Shown in pieces: positions 35,093-44,176 of a DNA stretch of 64,000 bases (position 1 is its first letter; every line of letters begins with the position of its first letter). This DNA comes from Pseudomonadota bacterium (GTDB lineage Bacteria > Myxococcota_A > UBA796 > SXON01), in contig JAUXQH010000057.1 of assembly GCA_030685065.1 (NCBI GenBank), forward strand, positions 1-64,000, in the 5' to 3' direction. Under the pieces are notes generated by a model. The model searched no databases, had not been told where the DNA came from, and saw only the letters and a program-made list of their open reading frames with translations. A program made the translations under genes and the position numbers.

Positions 35093-36201
35093 CCCTGCTG
35101 CTGCTCCTCGCGTGCACCGGGCCCGAGGTCGACGACACGGCGGCCTACTCCTGCGAGCCCGGCCCCGGCGTGATCTGCCGGTACGCGGGCACGGGCGCGC
35201 AGGCGCTCGGTCGCGACGAGGTGCGCGCGGTCGACTCGCACCTCTACCTCCCGATGGACATCACGTTCGGTCCGGACGGCGCGGGCTACCTCGAGGATTG
35301 GAGCAACCACCGCCTGCGTCGCGTCGACGCGGATGGCATGGTCGACACCATCCTCGGGATCGCGTTCATCGGAGACGGCCCGGAGGGCCCCGCCGAGTCC
35401 GCGGCGCTCAACCACCCCACCCACATCGCCTTCGGGCCGGACGGAAACCTCTACTTCGCCGCCTGGCACAACAGCCGCGTGGACATGTTGGACATGAACG
35501 CCAACATGCTCTCGTTCATCGCTGGAAATGGGACGCGATCCTACGGCGGAGACGGCGGGCCCGCGCGTGACTCGGAGCTCGATCTGCCGTGCGGGGTCGC
35601 GTTCGACGACGCAGGCGTGCTCTACATCTCGGACATGGCGAACTGGCGCATCCGCACCGTCGGTCTGGACGGCATCATCCAGAACTTCGCGGGCAACGGC
35701 GAGAAGGGCTTCGCGGGCGACGGCGGCCCCGCCAGCGAGGCCTCGTTCATGTCGGGCTCCGGCCAGGAAGCGACTCCGGCGAGCCGCATCGAGATCCATG
35801 ACGGCAAGCTGTACATCGCCGACACGGAGAACCACCGGATCCGCATCATCGATCTGGAGACGACCATCATCGACACCTTCGCGGGGGAGGGCAACGCCGG
35901 CACCAGCGGGGATGGCGGCCCGGCAACAGCGGCGCGGCTCTTCGGCCCGACCGACATCGCCATGGGCCCCGACGGCGAGCTGTACATCGCGGACACCGAG
36001 AACAGCTGCATCCGCGTGGTGCAGCCCGACGGAACGATGGAGACCTTCGCGGGCAAGTGCGGCGTCCCCGGCAGCGACGGCGATGGCGGCCCGGCCACCG
36101 AGGCGGGGCTCAACAAGCCGTACGGCGTGTCGGTCGATCCGGACGGAAACGTCTACATCGGCGACACGTACAACAACGTGATCCGGGTCGTGTACCGGTA
36201 G
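35089..36201 (+). CDS. NHL-repeat lipoprotein 2
   Basis: 370 residues from ATG 35089, overlapping the previous gene. The lipobox is LLLAC, then TGPEVDDTAAYSC. Repeats FAGDGGPAS, TSGDGGPAT and SDGDGGPAT alternate with LYISDMANWRIRTV and LYIADTENHRIRII, giving about six NHL blades. It aligns with the preceding gene across its length, from the PMDI strand to the final IRVVY, so the two are tandem duplicates. Probably exposed on the outer membrane. Confidence 0.82.
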   Translation: MTLLLLLACTGPEVDDTAAYSCEPGPGVICRYAGTGAQALGRDEVRAVDSHLYLPMDITFGPDGAGYLEDWSNHRLRRVDADGMVDTILGIAFIGDGPEGPAESAALNHPTHIAFGPDGNLYFAAWHNSRVDMLDMNANMLSFIAGNGTRSYGGDGGPARDSELDLPCGVAFDDAGVLYISDMANWRIRTVGLDGIIQNFAGNGEKGFAGDGGPASEASFMSGSGQEATPASRIEIHDGKLYIADTENHRIRIIDLETTIIDTFAGEGNAGTSGDGGPATAARLFGPTDIAMGPDGELYIADTENSCIRVVQPDGTMETFAGKCGVPGSDGDGGPATEAGLNKPYGVSVDPDGNVYIGDTYNNVIRVVYR

Positions 36202-36235
36202 CCAGCGCGGGCGTGTGCACCCGAACCGAGCCGCA

Positions 36236-37825
36236 CTACTCGCGCGAGATCCGCACGCGTTGGTTCGTGGCCACCCCGGGGAACCAGCTCTCGACGCCGT
36301 CCGGCCAGTGCACCCGCACGTCGACCGACTCGGCGCTGCCGAGGCCGAAGTGGGCCTCCATCGGCCCGCCGCTCGCGAAGCCCTCGCCGCCCGCCGAGAT
36401 CCAGCGGCGTCGCGTGACATCTCCGCTCGTCACCTCGACCCGCGCGCCCACCGCCGGGCTCTCGAAGTCGATCCCGAGCCAGGTCTCTTCACCGCAGCGA
36501 GCGTGGTACACCCGGGTGGGTCCGAGCACGTCTCGCTTCACCAGGTCGAGCCAGCCGTCACGATCCAGGTCGACCGCGAGGCCGCCGCGCCCCACGCCGG
36601 CGTCGGCGACTCCCCAGGCCTCAGCCGACTCCGTGAACGAGCCGTCGGCCTCTTGGATGTAGAGCGCATCCCGCTGGCTCAACGGGTTTCCGAGGCCGAG
36701 CGCGTCCATCTGTTCGCGGATGTCGTCGGGCATCTGGAGCTGCCCGAAGTTGACCGGGGCGTCGAGATCGCCGTCGTTGTCGATGTCGACGAGCAGGGCC
36801 CCCCATGCGACGTGTCGGTCCTCGCCGGTGGGTTGGTACTCCTTCACCTGGGCGTGGTCGAACCAGGCGTCCCCCGTGCTGACGAGGAGGGCGAGCTGGT
36901 CCCAGCTCGGGAGCGCGAAGTCCGGGATGGCGTCGTCGTTGAGGTCCCCGACGCCGAGCCCCATCCCGAACAGGGGCAGATCCAAGCCGGCCGCCGCCGG
37001 GATCGCCTCGAAGCGCTCCCCCTGCCAGCGCAGCATCTGGTTCGGGACGGTGTAGCTGCCGAAGTCGTTGACCACGTACAGCTCGGGAACATCGTCGCCG
37101 TCGATGTCGTACCAGCCGGCCGCGAGGCTGAACTGGGGACCGAGCAGGTTTGCGGGGAGCAGGTCGGAGACGTCGGTGAAGAAGCCCGTACCGTCGTTCT
37201 CGTAGAGGGCGTCCGGGTGGCCGGGGGGCATGTTCCCGGTGACCATGCCCTCTCCGAGCTCGCTGCCCTCGTAGTGGTTGATGACGAACAGGTCGAGATC
37301 GCCGTCGCCATCGTAGTCGCCGAAGGTGCCCCCGACCCCGTGCCAGCCTTCTCCCGCGACGCCCGAGTCGAACTCGATGAACCGCCCCGCGTCGTTCAGC
37401 CAGATCTCCTGCGGCGCGCCGAGATCCGCGATGAACAGGTCCCCGTCCCCGTCGCCATCGACGTCCGCCACCGAGGCGCCGGTGGACCGATCCCCGTCGA
37501 GGGCCGAGGCCGGCAGCCGATCGTCGGCATTGGCGAACAGGCCCCCGGTCACGCCGAGGTACAGCTGGTCCGCGCCGGTGTTCGGGAGAAAGAGGTCGAG
37601 GAGGCCGTCCTTGTCGAAGTCGTCGATGGCGACGCCGGCGCCGTCGTACTGGCCCACGTCATCCTGGGGTTCCGACGCCACGATTTCGCCGGGGAGCGCG
37701 ACCACGTCGAACGGGGCCGCGTCGCGCGCGGAGGGGTCCGCGCAGGTGATCCGCTCCCCCTCGGTGAGCGTGCCCGGCCCGATCGGCTCCGTCTTGGGGG
37801 TACACGCGGCGAGGAGGAGCAACAT
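36236..37825 (-). CDS. VCBS/FG-GAP and UnbV (ASPIC) domain lipoprotein
   Basis: 529 residues. The lipobox is LLLAAC. Calcium-binding repeats DDFDKDGLLDLFLPN, DVDGDGDGDLFIAD and DYDGDGDLDLFVINHY form a propeller, and the C-terminus is an ASPIC/UnbV domain: VGARVEVTSGDVTRRRWISA, FASGGPMEAHFGLG and VHWPDGVESWF. Proteins of this CRTAC1-like type are common in bacteria with complex envelopes; their function is poorly defined. Convergent with NHL gene 2. The next gene at 37900 is divergent, 74 bases away. Confidence 0.85.
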   Translation of the reverse strand: MLLLLAACTPKTEPIGPGTLTEGERITCADPSARDAAPFDVVALPGEIVASEPQDDVGQYDGAGVAIDDFDKDGLLDLFLPNTGADQLYLGVTGGLFANADDRLPASALDGDRSTGASVADVDGDGDGDLFIADLGAPQEIWLNDAGRFIEFDSGVAGEGWHGVGGTFGDYDGDGDLDLFVINHYEGSELGEGMVTGNMPPGHPDALYENDGTGFFTDVSDLLPANLLGPQFSLAAGWYDIDGDDVPELYVVNDFGSYTVPNQMLRWQGERFEAIPAAAGLDLPLFGMGLGVGDLNDDAIPDFALPSWDQLALLVSTGDAWFDHAQVKEYQPTGEDRHVAWGALLVDIDNDGDLDAPVNFGQLQMPDDIREQMDALGLGNPLSQRDALYIQEADGSFTESAEAWGVADAGVGRGGLAVDLDRDGWLDLVKRDVLGPTRVYHARCGEETWLGIDFESPAVGARVEVTSGDVTRRRWISAGGEGFASGGPMEAHFGLGSAESVDVRVHWPDGVESWFPGVATNQRVRISRE

Positions 37826-37899
37826 TTCACTCCCTACCCGGCAGGCGGGGAGAGTGTCAACGATGCGTTCCTCTCGTTCCGGCGGCTATACTCAGGGGC

Positions 37900-38481
37900 G
37901 TGCTGCTCTTCCTCCTCCTCGCCGGCTGTACCGACGGCGACGCCGCTCCGGACTGCGTCTCGGACGATGCCTCCACCGAGGAGCCGACGTGTAGCTGTGG
38001 TCCGGCCACCGTCCTCATCGGCGGCGGCGCCGACAGCTTCGAGCCCGTCGAGGACGGCGATGACGCCATCATCGTGCACGGCCCCCAGGGCGGATGGCAT
38101 CTCCTCGGCAGCGTCCGGGTCGAGAACCTGTCGGAGTACCTGACGATCCACTACTGGATCGAGGCGCCCGAGCTGGGCGCGACCGTCTCCGACAACACCT
38201 ACCGTGTCGTTCGCAAGGCGGATGGCCCGTGCGCGGGCACGTACGCGGGCATGTTCGGGTACCTCAGCATCACGGCGCTCGCGTCGGGCGAGGCGGACAC
38301 GCCCCCGGAGGTGCTCGAGGGCAAGGAGCTCGTGCTGCACATGGACGTGACCGATCTCGACGGGGTCGCCGCGAGCGACGAGCTTCGCGTCCGCGGGGTG
38401 CGGGACGCGATGGACATCGCGGGCCTGGACGACACGGGGGATCCCGGAGACTCCGGAGACACCGCGGCCGCGTCGGAGTGA
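37900..38481 (+). CDS. Lipoprotein with C-terminal DTG/DTA repeats
   Basis: 193 residues from GTG 37900. The lipobox is LLLAGC. The N-terminal part has clustered cysteines (CVSDDASTEEPTCSCG). A beta-rich central domain follows (WHLLGSVRVENLSEYLTIHY). Unusually, the Asp-Thr-Gly motif is at the far C-terminus (LDDTGDPGDSGDTAAASE), not after the lipidated cysteine. Function unknown. Confidence 0.7.
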   Translation: MLLFLLLAGCTDGDAAPDCVSDDASTEEPTCSCGPATVLIGGGADSFEPVEDGDDAIIVHGPQGGWHLLGSVRVENLSEYLTIHYWIEAPELGATVSDNTYRVVRKADGPCAGTYAGMFGYLSITALASGEADTPPEVLEGKELVLHMDVTDLDGVAASDELRVRGVRDAMDIAGLDDTGDPGDSGDTAAASE

Positions 38482-38530
38482 CGCGTCGCCGAGGCCCCGC
38501 TCGGATACGTGCGGGGGGCTCGAGGCGCCC

Positions 38531-40327
38531 GTGATCCTTGTCCCTGCTTCGTTCGCGATTTTCCTCGCCTGCACCGGCCCCTCGGGGACCGACACCGGCG
38601 CGCCGCCGGACGACACACCGGACGGCGCTTGGGAGCACACCCTCCTGTACCGGCCGGGCCTCGGGAACGTCGCCTGGGAAGGTGACCTCGGTTGGGCGGT
38701 CGGCGGGACGGGCCAGGTCGTGGCGATCGGCGCGGAGTGGTCCGACGAAGGGGGCGAGGGCCTCGATACGGCCTACGCCGCGGTCGCGTTGGACGGCGCG
38801 CTCTGGGCGCTCACCCAGGAGGCGATCGTACGCTGGGATGGCGTGTGGACGAGCGAGCCGCTCCCCGACCAACTCGGGGCCGGCGGGGCGCTCCTCGCGC
38901 GGGCGAACGGCTCGCTGGTCGTGTTGAACAGCAACACCGACTGTGACGACTGCGAGGGCCCGAGCGTCTCCAACCGGCTCGCGGAGTGGGACGGCGCCGA
39001 TTGGACCGTCATCGAACCGCCGCTGCTCGCCGTCTGGCTGACCGCGCTCGCCGAGACGTCCGACGGAACCCTGGTGGCCGCTGGCGCCGGCGGCGCGATC
39101 GCGGTGTGGGACGGGGATGCCTGGTCCCTCCGAGAGAGCGGCGCCGAGGCTCACCTCGCGTCCATCGCCGCGGACGCCGCGGGCATCGTGGCGGTCGGGG
39201 CCGGCGGCGCGGTCGTCCGCGGGCCCGTCGACGCGCTCACCGTCGAGTCCGCGGGCACCGAGGACCTCGTGTCCGTCGACATCGGCGAGGACGGCACCGT
39301 GTGGGCGCTCGGCAGGACGGCCGCGTGGAGAGATGACGGCGCCGGATGGGCCTCCGTGGCCCTCCCGGAGGGCGACTGGTGGGACCTCGCCGCGACGCGG
39401 GAGGGCGCCGTGGTCGTCGGCGAGGACGCCGGCCCCGTCGGCCTTGCCGGGGGGGCGAGCGGTTTTGCGGAGGCGTGGCGCCAAGACTCCGTCGACGCCG
39501 CGGGTGTGATCGTCGGCGCGGACGGCGTCGCCTGGATCGTCGGGAGCAACGAGATCGCTCGGTGGGACGCCGACGGCCTGTCCGTGTGGTCCGCGGAGGT
39601 GCCCGGGGAGGTCCTGGCGGTGGGCGGGCGCGGGCCCGACGATCTGCTCGCGGTCGGCTACGAGACCCTCGCGACCTGGGACGGCGCCGCGTGGACGCTC
39701 GCCTCCCCCGGAGAGGGCGTGCTCCTCCGCGGCGTCTCCGTGGCGCCGGACGGCGCGGCCTTCGCGGTCGGCCAGCGCAGGGACGAGGAAGAGGACACGA
39801 CGCCCGTGTTCATGCGTCGCACCGACGCTGGATGGATCGAGGAGGCGGCGGCGATCCCCACGAGCGCCTCGGAGCTGATCGCCGTCCAGGCGTTCGCCGC
39901 CGATGACGTGTATGCGCTCAGCTGGGACGCGCCGACCCAGCTGCTGCATTGGGACGGCGCCGCGTGGACCGCCCTCACCGATGACCTCGGGCGCAGCTAC
40001 GAGGTGTTGTGGGGTCGCGACGGCGCAGACCTGTACCTCGGCCGCGGCGACCGCGAAGGAGATGCCTCGCTCCTGCGCTGGGACGGCACCGCGATGACCG
40101 AGGTGGCGGGCGCGCCGTTCGCGGTCGAAGCCCTCGCCGGCACGGGAGACACCCTGCTCGTCTCGGGCACCGACGGCTACGGCGACGACTACGCGCCCGT
40201 CACCCTCGCCTACGAAGCCGGCGTGTGGACCGAGCTGTTCCGCGGCTCGAGCCGCATGCTGGTGGGCGCGAGCGGAGGGACCCAGGTGGTCATCGGCGGC
40301 GGGGACGGGTGGCGGCGCGACGACTAG
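38531..40327 (+). CDS. Large propeller-like lipoprotein
   Basis: 598 residues from GTG 38531. The signal peptide ends in IFLAC, then TGPSGTDTGAPPDDTPDG with two DT motifs. Repeats such as WAVGGTGQVV, VAAGAGGAIAVWDGDAW, VAVGAGGAVV, LLAVGYETLATWDGAAW and LLHWDGAAWTAL indicate one or two beta-propellers of the Kelch/YCF48 kind. Related in style to the lipoprotein at 32955. No catalytic motif. A hairpin at 40335-40351 follows. Confidence 0.75.
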   Translation: MILVPASFAIFLACTGPSGTDTGAPPDDTPDGAWEHTLLYRPGLGNVAWEGDLGWAVGGTGQVVAIGAEWSDEGGEGLDTAYAAVALDGALWALTQEAIVRWDGVWTSEPLPDQLGAGGALLARANGSLVVLNSNTDCDDCEGPSVSNRLAEWDGADWTVIEPPLLAVWLTALAETSDGTLVAAGAGGAIAVWDGDAWSLRESGAEAHLASIAADAAGIVAVGAGGAVVRGPVDALTVESAGTEDLVSVDIGEDGTVWALGRTAAWRDDGAGWASVALPEGDWWDLAATREGAVVVGEDAGPVGLAGGASGFAEAWRQDSVDAAGVIVGADGVAWIVGSNEIARWDADGLSVWSAEVPGEVLAVGGRGPDDLLAVGYETLATWDGAAWTLASPGEGVLLRGVSVAPDGAAFAVGQRRDEEEDTTPVFMRRTDAGWIEEAAAIPTSASELIAVQAFAADDVYALSWDAPTQLLHWDGAAWTALTDDLGRSYEVLWGRDGADLYLGRGDREGDASLLRWDGTAMTEVAGAPFAVEALAGTGDTLLVSGTDGYGDDYAPVTLAYEAGVWTELFRGSSRMLVGASGGTQVVIGGGDGWRRDD

Positions 40328-40334
40328 GAGCGTT

Positions 40335-40351
40335 CGGGAGAAATGCTCCCG
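40335..40351. terminator. Possible hairpin downstream of the propeller lipoprotein
   Basis: CGGGAG and CTCCCG form a 6-base stem around AAATG. No T-run follows, so intrinsic termination is uncertain. Confidence 0.3.
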
Positions 40352-40387
40352 GTGTCGGCTCGAGCGCGACCGCGGTAGGATTGCCGC

Positions 40388-43018
40388 ATGTTCGTCACGC
40401 TCCTGTTGCTCGGTTGTGCCCCCGATCCCGTGCCCGACAAGGCGGTCCCGCTCACGGGGGATGGCCTCTTTCAGCAGGGGTGCCCCGAAGCCGGCCGCGC
40501 GGCCGCGCGCACGCTCGCCGACATCGCCGAACAGCCCTGGGGCCCGGATGCCCTGGCCGCGCCGGGGGACATCGTGCTCCTCAACGAGCGCGCCGCCTTC
40601 GTGATCCAGGCCCCCGACGATCCGCGCACCTACTACCACTACGGCGGCATGCCGATCGACGCGGTGGCGGTCGACGGCTGCGAGCAGGCGGGGCCCGAGA
40701 TCCTCGGCGAGCTCGGCCTCGTCGTCGGCCAGCTCGATCTGGCGGACTTCGGGCAGAGCAGCATGCACATGATCCGCGGCGAGAGCGTCGAGATCGTGTC
40801 CGACGGCAGCGACGGGGGGCCCGCGGTGGTGGACGTACACGGCACGGACGACCGCTTCTGGCTCATCGAGCTGACCTTGATGCGGCGGGCGTACGAGGGG
40901 GGTGGCCGCAAGGAGCTCGGGGAGCTCTACGATCTGGACATCACGCTGCGCTACACCCTCGCTCCGGACGACGCCGCGCTCCAGATCGAGGTGCTGCTCG
41001 GCGGCGAGCCCGTCACCGAGGGCTTCCTCGTGGGCGCGGTCGCCTTCCCCAGCGACCACACCGAGAACACCGCGTGGGCGTCCGGGAGCCTGGATCTCTC
41101 GGGGATCGGGTTCGATACGGGCGTGCTCTGGTCGGGGGACGCGAGCGCGACGGGCTCGACCGCCCTCGCGATGCCGGACGCCGCCATGGCGCGCACCGAG
41201 ATCGCCGGCGTGACCGTCCTGGTCGACGTGAACCAGGTCGCCGTCCCGCTCGAGGTCGGGGACAGCGCCGCGTTCGCCCTCGCCGTCGGCCCGACGGACG
41301 GGGCGAACGCCGCCGCGGCGCTCGAAGCGCACATCGAGGACCCCGCGCCGGGGCTCACGACGACCTGGCACGATCTGGCGGGCACGGTCGTCGATCCGGC
41401 GGGAGAGCCGGTCGCCGGCGCACGCATCGAGGTCGCGACGGGATCCGAGAGCGAGTGGCGCACCGTCACGACGATGGTCACGGACGCGGAGGGAGGCTTC
41501 GCGGGCCGCACGGTCACCGTCGCGGGGAGCGACTGGCGTCTGCTCGCCTCTGGCGCGGGGCGCGATGACGGGGACGCGCTGGTGGTGCCCGCGACCGCCG
41601 CGACCGAGCTGACCCTGGAGATCGGCGCCGTCGGCGGCATCACCGTGCTCGCGACCGATGGCGACGGTGGTCCCCTCCCCGTCCGGATCGAGCTCGAGCG
41701 CGACGACGGCTACACCACGACTGCGTTCCCCACCCCCCAGGATGCCGACGTCCCCGTGCCGCCCGGGCACTACACCGCCTACGTGAGCCGCGGGTACGAG
41801 CACTCTGTGGTCACGACGGTGGTGGACGTGCCCGCGGGCGGAGTCACCGAGGTGGCGGTCGAGCTCCCGCGCGTTCTCGACACGAGCGGGTGGGCCAGCT
41901 TCGACAGCCACGTCCACGCGGGCCCGAGCGCGGACAGCACCGTTCTGCCCATCGACCGCATGCGCACCGCCGCGGGTAGCGGCCTCGATCTGGTCATCTC
42001 GACCGACCACGAGGCGATCATCGACCTGTCGGGCGCCGTCACCGACGCGGGCCTCGACGAGTGGCTCCTCTACGCCCTCGGCAGCGAGATCACGGCCTCC
42101 CTCCCCGAGCACACCAACGCGTGGCCGTTCCCCGTCACGGACTCCGTGCGCGGCGATCCGGTGCAGTGGTACTCCCTCGCCTTCGGCGACATCTACGCGG
42201 CCGAGCGGGCCCGCGGCGCCTCGGTGGTCCAGCTCAACCACGCCCGCGTCAACGGCGAGTGCGGCATCCTGTGCATCCTCGAGTGGGACCGCATGTCCGA
42301 GCCCCCCGCGATGGACGACCCCGAGGCGCTCGGCCTGTCGCCCGGCGCCGCCGTGTGGTCCTGGGACTTCGACAGCTTCGAGGTCATGAACGGCCTCCGG
42401 AGCCCCTACCTCGACAACGCCGACCCCAACCACACGGGCGCCATCGCCGACTGGTTCGCGTTCCACAACCTCGGGCACCCGGTCACCGGCGTCGGCGTCA
42501 CCGACGTGCACGGCATGGACACCCCGGGCACGCCGCGCACCTTCGTGGCGGTGGCCGACGACACCACCTTCACCGTGGACGACGCCGCGCAGGCCACCCT
42601 CGCGGGCGCGGCCCAGATCAGCGCCGGCGCCTTCGCGCGCGTGACCGCGAACGGCGCCGGCCCCGGCGAGCTGGCCACCGTGACGGACGGTATCGCCGAC
42701 CTCTGGCTTCACGTCGAGGCCCTGCCCGAGATCGACGTCACGCGCGTGGACGTGCTCGTGAATTGTGATCTCGCCCAGTCCTTCCCCTCCACCGATCCCG
42801 CCGGGATCGTGAAGCTGGACCAGGCCCTTCCCCTGCCCCTCACCCAGGACGCCTACCTCGTCGTGATCGCGGTCGGCGAGGGCGCCATGCCTCGCGGCCT
42901 CGAGGGGTACGACGCCTCCGCCGTCCCGCGGGTGATCGTCAACCCCATCTTCGTCGATGCGGACGGGGACGGCGTGTGGACGCCCCCCGGCGCCAAGACC
43001 TGCGACTGGGCGCCGTAG
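40388..43018 (+). CDS. CehA/McbA-type lipoprotein with C-terminal PHP metallohydrolase domain
   Basis: 876 residues. The lipobox is LLLGC. The N-terminal 330 residues are beta-rich and unassigned; about 335-500 contains a carboxypeptidase-regulatory-like Ig domain (GTVVDPAGEPVAGARIEV) and a second one. From about residue 505 a PHP domain begins: FDSHVHAGPS, VISTDHEAIID, QLNHARVNGE and VTDVHGMDTPGTPRTF supply the His/Asp metal ligands. Homologues such as CehA and McbA hydrolyse carbamate esters; PHP domains act on phosphoesters or amides. The native substrate is unknown. It would face the periplasm or outside. Confidence 0.78.
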   Translation: MFVTLLLLGCAPDPVPDKAVPLTGDGLFQQGCPEAGRAAARTLADIAEQPWGPDALAAPGDIVLLNERAAFVIQAPDDPRTYYHYGGMPIDAVAVDGCEQAGPEILGELGLVVGQLDLADFGQSSMHMIRGESVEIVSDGSDGGPAVVDVHGTDDRFWLIELTLMRRAYEGGGRKELGELYDLDITLRYTLAPDDAALQIEVLLGGEPVTEGFLVGAVAFPSDHTENTAWASGSLDLSGIGFDTGVLWSGDASATGSTALAMPDAAMARTEIAGVTVLVDVNQVAVPLEVGDSAAFALAVGPTDGANAAAALEAHIEDPAPGLTTTWHDLAGTVVDPAGEPVAGARIEVATGSESEWRTVTTMVTDAEGGFAGRTVTVAGSDWRLLASGAGRDDGDALVVPATAATELTLEIGAVGGITVLATDGDGGPLPVRIELERDDGYTTTAFPTPQDADVPVPPGHYTAYVSRGYEHSVVTTVVDVPAGGVTEVAVELPRVLDTSGWASFDSHVHAGPSADSTVLPIDRMRTAAGSGLDLVISTDHEAIIDLSGAVTDAGLDEWLLYALGSEITASLPEHTNAWPFPVTDSVRGDPVQWYSLAFGDIYAAERARGASVVQLNHARVNGECGILCILEWDRMSEPPAMDDPEALGLSPGAAVWSWDFDSFEVMNGLRSPYLDNADPNHTGAIADWFAFHNLGHPVTGVGVTDVHGMDTPGTPRTFVAVADDTTFTVDDAAQATLAGAAQISAGAFARVTANGAGPGELATVTDGIADLWLHVEALPEIDVTRVDVLVNCDLAQSFPSTDPAGIVKLDQALPLPLTQDAYLVVIAVGEGAMPRGLEGYDASAVPRVIVNPIFVDADGDGVWTPPGAKTCDWAP

Positions 43019-43083
43019 GGGAGCACGTGCCCGGGGTGATTTCGTGACCGGCGCCGTCCGCCTCCGCCCCCACATTGAGGGGC

Positions 43084-43089
43084 AGGAGG
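43084..43089 (+). promoter_or_regulatory. Strong Shine-Dalgarno of the PfpI-like gene
   Basis: The sequence AGGAGG lies 4 bases before ATG 43094, one of the few consensus sites in the window. It suggests high translation of the DJ-1/PfpI protein. Confidence 0.65.
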
Positions 43090-43093
43090 CACC

Positions 43094-43624
43094 ATGGCCA
43101 AGGTTGCGTTCGTGCTCGGCGAGGACTTTGAGGACAACGAGTTCCGCGTTCCCTACGATCGCCTGCGCGACGCCGGGCACGAGATCACGCTCGTCGGCGT
43201 GAAAAAAAACGCCTTCGTGGAAGGGAAGCGCGGCCGCGAGAAGGTGGGCATCGGCGCCACGCCCGGAGAGGTCCGCGCCGACGACTTCGACTTGCTCGTG
43301 ATCCCCGGCGGCTACTCCCCCGATCACCTGCGGCTGGACATCGGGATGGTGAAGTTCGTGCGCGAGTTCGGTCTGCAGGACCGTCTGATCGCCGCGGTGT
43401 GCCACGGGCCGAGCCTCCTCATCGAGGCGGACCTGGTCGACGGCCGAAGGCTCACGTCCTGGCCGTCGATCCACGCGGACCTGGTCAACGCCGGGGCGCA
43501 CTGGGAGGACGCCCCGGTGGTCGAGGACGGCAACCTCATCACCTCGCGCAACCCGGGCGATCTCGCCGCGTTCTGCGACGCGATCCTCGACCGCCTCGCG
43601 GTGACGACCGGCGCGCCCGTCTAG
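43094..43624 (+). CDS. DJ-1/PfpI-family protein (type 1 glutamine amidotransferase-like)
   Basis: 176 residues. The nucleophile elbow is AVCHGP with Cys103-His104; DLLVIPGGYSPDHLR precedes it and NLITSRNPGD follows, all typical of the PfpI/YraA branch. Members are deglycases, peptidases or stress chaperones; the branch-specific activity is not settled here. A polar insert KRGREKVGIG lies in the N-terminal half. Cytoplasmic. It converges with the TPR gene, the two stops overlapping by 4 bases. Confidence 0.9.
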   Translation: MAKVAFVLGEDFEDNEFRVPYDRLRDAGHEITLVGVKKNAFVEGKRGREKVGIGATPGEVRADDFDLLVIPGGYSPDHLRLDIGMVKFVREFGLQDRLIAAVCHGPSLLIEADLVDGRRLTSWPSIHADLVNAGAHWEDAPVVEDGNLITSRNPGDLAAFCDAILDRLAVTTGAPV

Positions 43625-44133
43625 TTGTCGGGCTCGGGCTCCGGGTCTTCCTCCTCGGCCCCTTCTCCCAGCTCCATCGCCGTGACGGCGCTGTTCCGGT
43701 CAGAGGGGTCGAGCTCGGCGGCGCGGGAGAACGCGGCGCGGCTCTGCTCGATGAGGCCGGTGAAGACGGCGGGATCGCCGAACACCACTTCGTCGGAGGA
43801 GGCCTTCTCCTTGAGGATCTCCCCGTAGAGCGCCCACGCCACGGCGAGGACGACCTGCTCGGGGAGGTCCTCCGTCCATTGTCCGCCGAGCTCGAGGATG
43901 CGGATCGCCTCGCGGACCTCGGCCTCCGCGTCGTCCAGGCGCCCCATCTCCAGGTAGATGCGGGCAATCTCCATCCGCGGCTCCGCGATGCGCGGCTCCG
44001 TCTTGAGGATGTCGCCGAACGCTTCGAGCGCGGCGTCTACCTGGCCGGCAGTGCGCTTCTGCATCGCCGCGAGGAAGCGGGGTCCGAGCGCGGCGAGGTG
44101 GCCTTCCGGCAGGTTCTTCGAGTCGTCGTCCAT
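43621..44133 (-). CDS. TPR-repeat protein, last gene of the signalling-envelope operon
   Basis: 170 residues, no signal peptide. Helical repeats fit TPR pairs: ALEAFGDILKTEPRIAEPRM, ARIYLEMGRLDDAEAEVREA and SRAAFSRAAELDPSDRNSAV. An acidic tail (GEGAEEEDPEPEPDN) ends it. TPR proteins mediate protein-protein contacts. It is 43 bases downstream of the soluble histidine kinase, so it could be an adaptor for that kinase; this is inference. Confidence 0.72.
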   Translation of the reverse strand: MDDDSKNLPEGHLAALGPRFLAAMQKRTAGQVDAALEAFGDILKTEPRIAEPRMEIARIYLEMGRLDDAEAEVREAIRILELGGQWTEDLPEQVVLAVAWALYGEILKEKASSDEVVFGDPAVFTGLIEQSRAAFSRAAELDPSDRNSAVTAMELGEGAEEEDPEPEPDN

Positions 44134-44176
44134 GCGGCGCCTCTAACCCGCAGCAGCCCGCCCGCGGCGGGTTCCC

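Noticed and set aside
38270..43501. A 1743-codon open frame on the minus strand
   Set aside because: It lies opposite two clear lipoprotein genes and the PfpI-like gene. Its Arg/Gly/His-rich composition is that of a GC-rich antisense frame, and it shows no domains.
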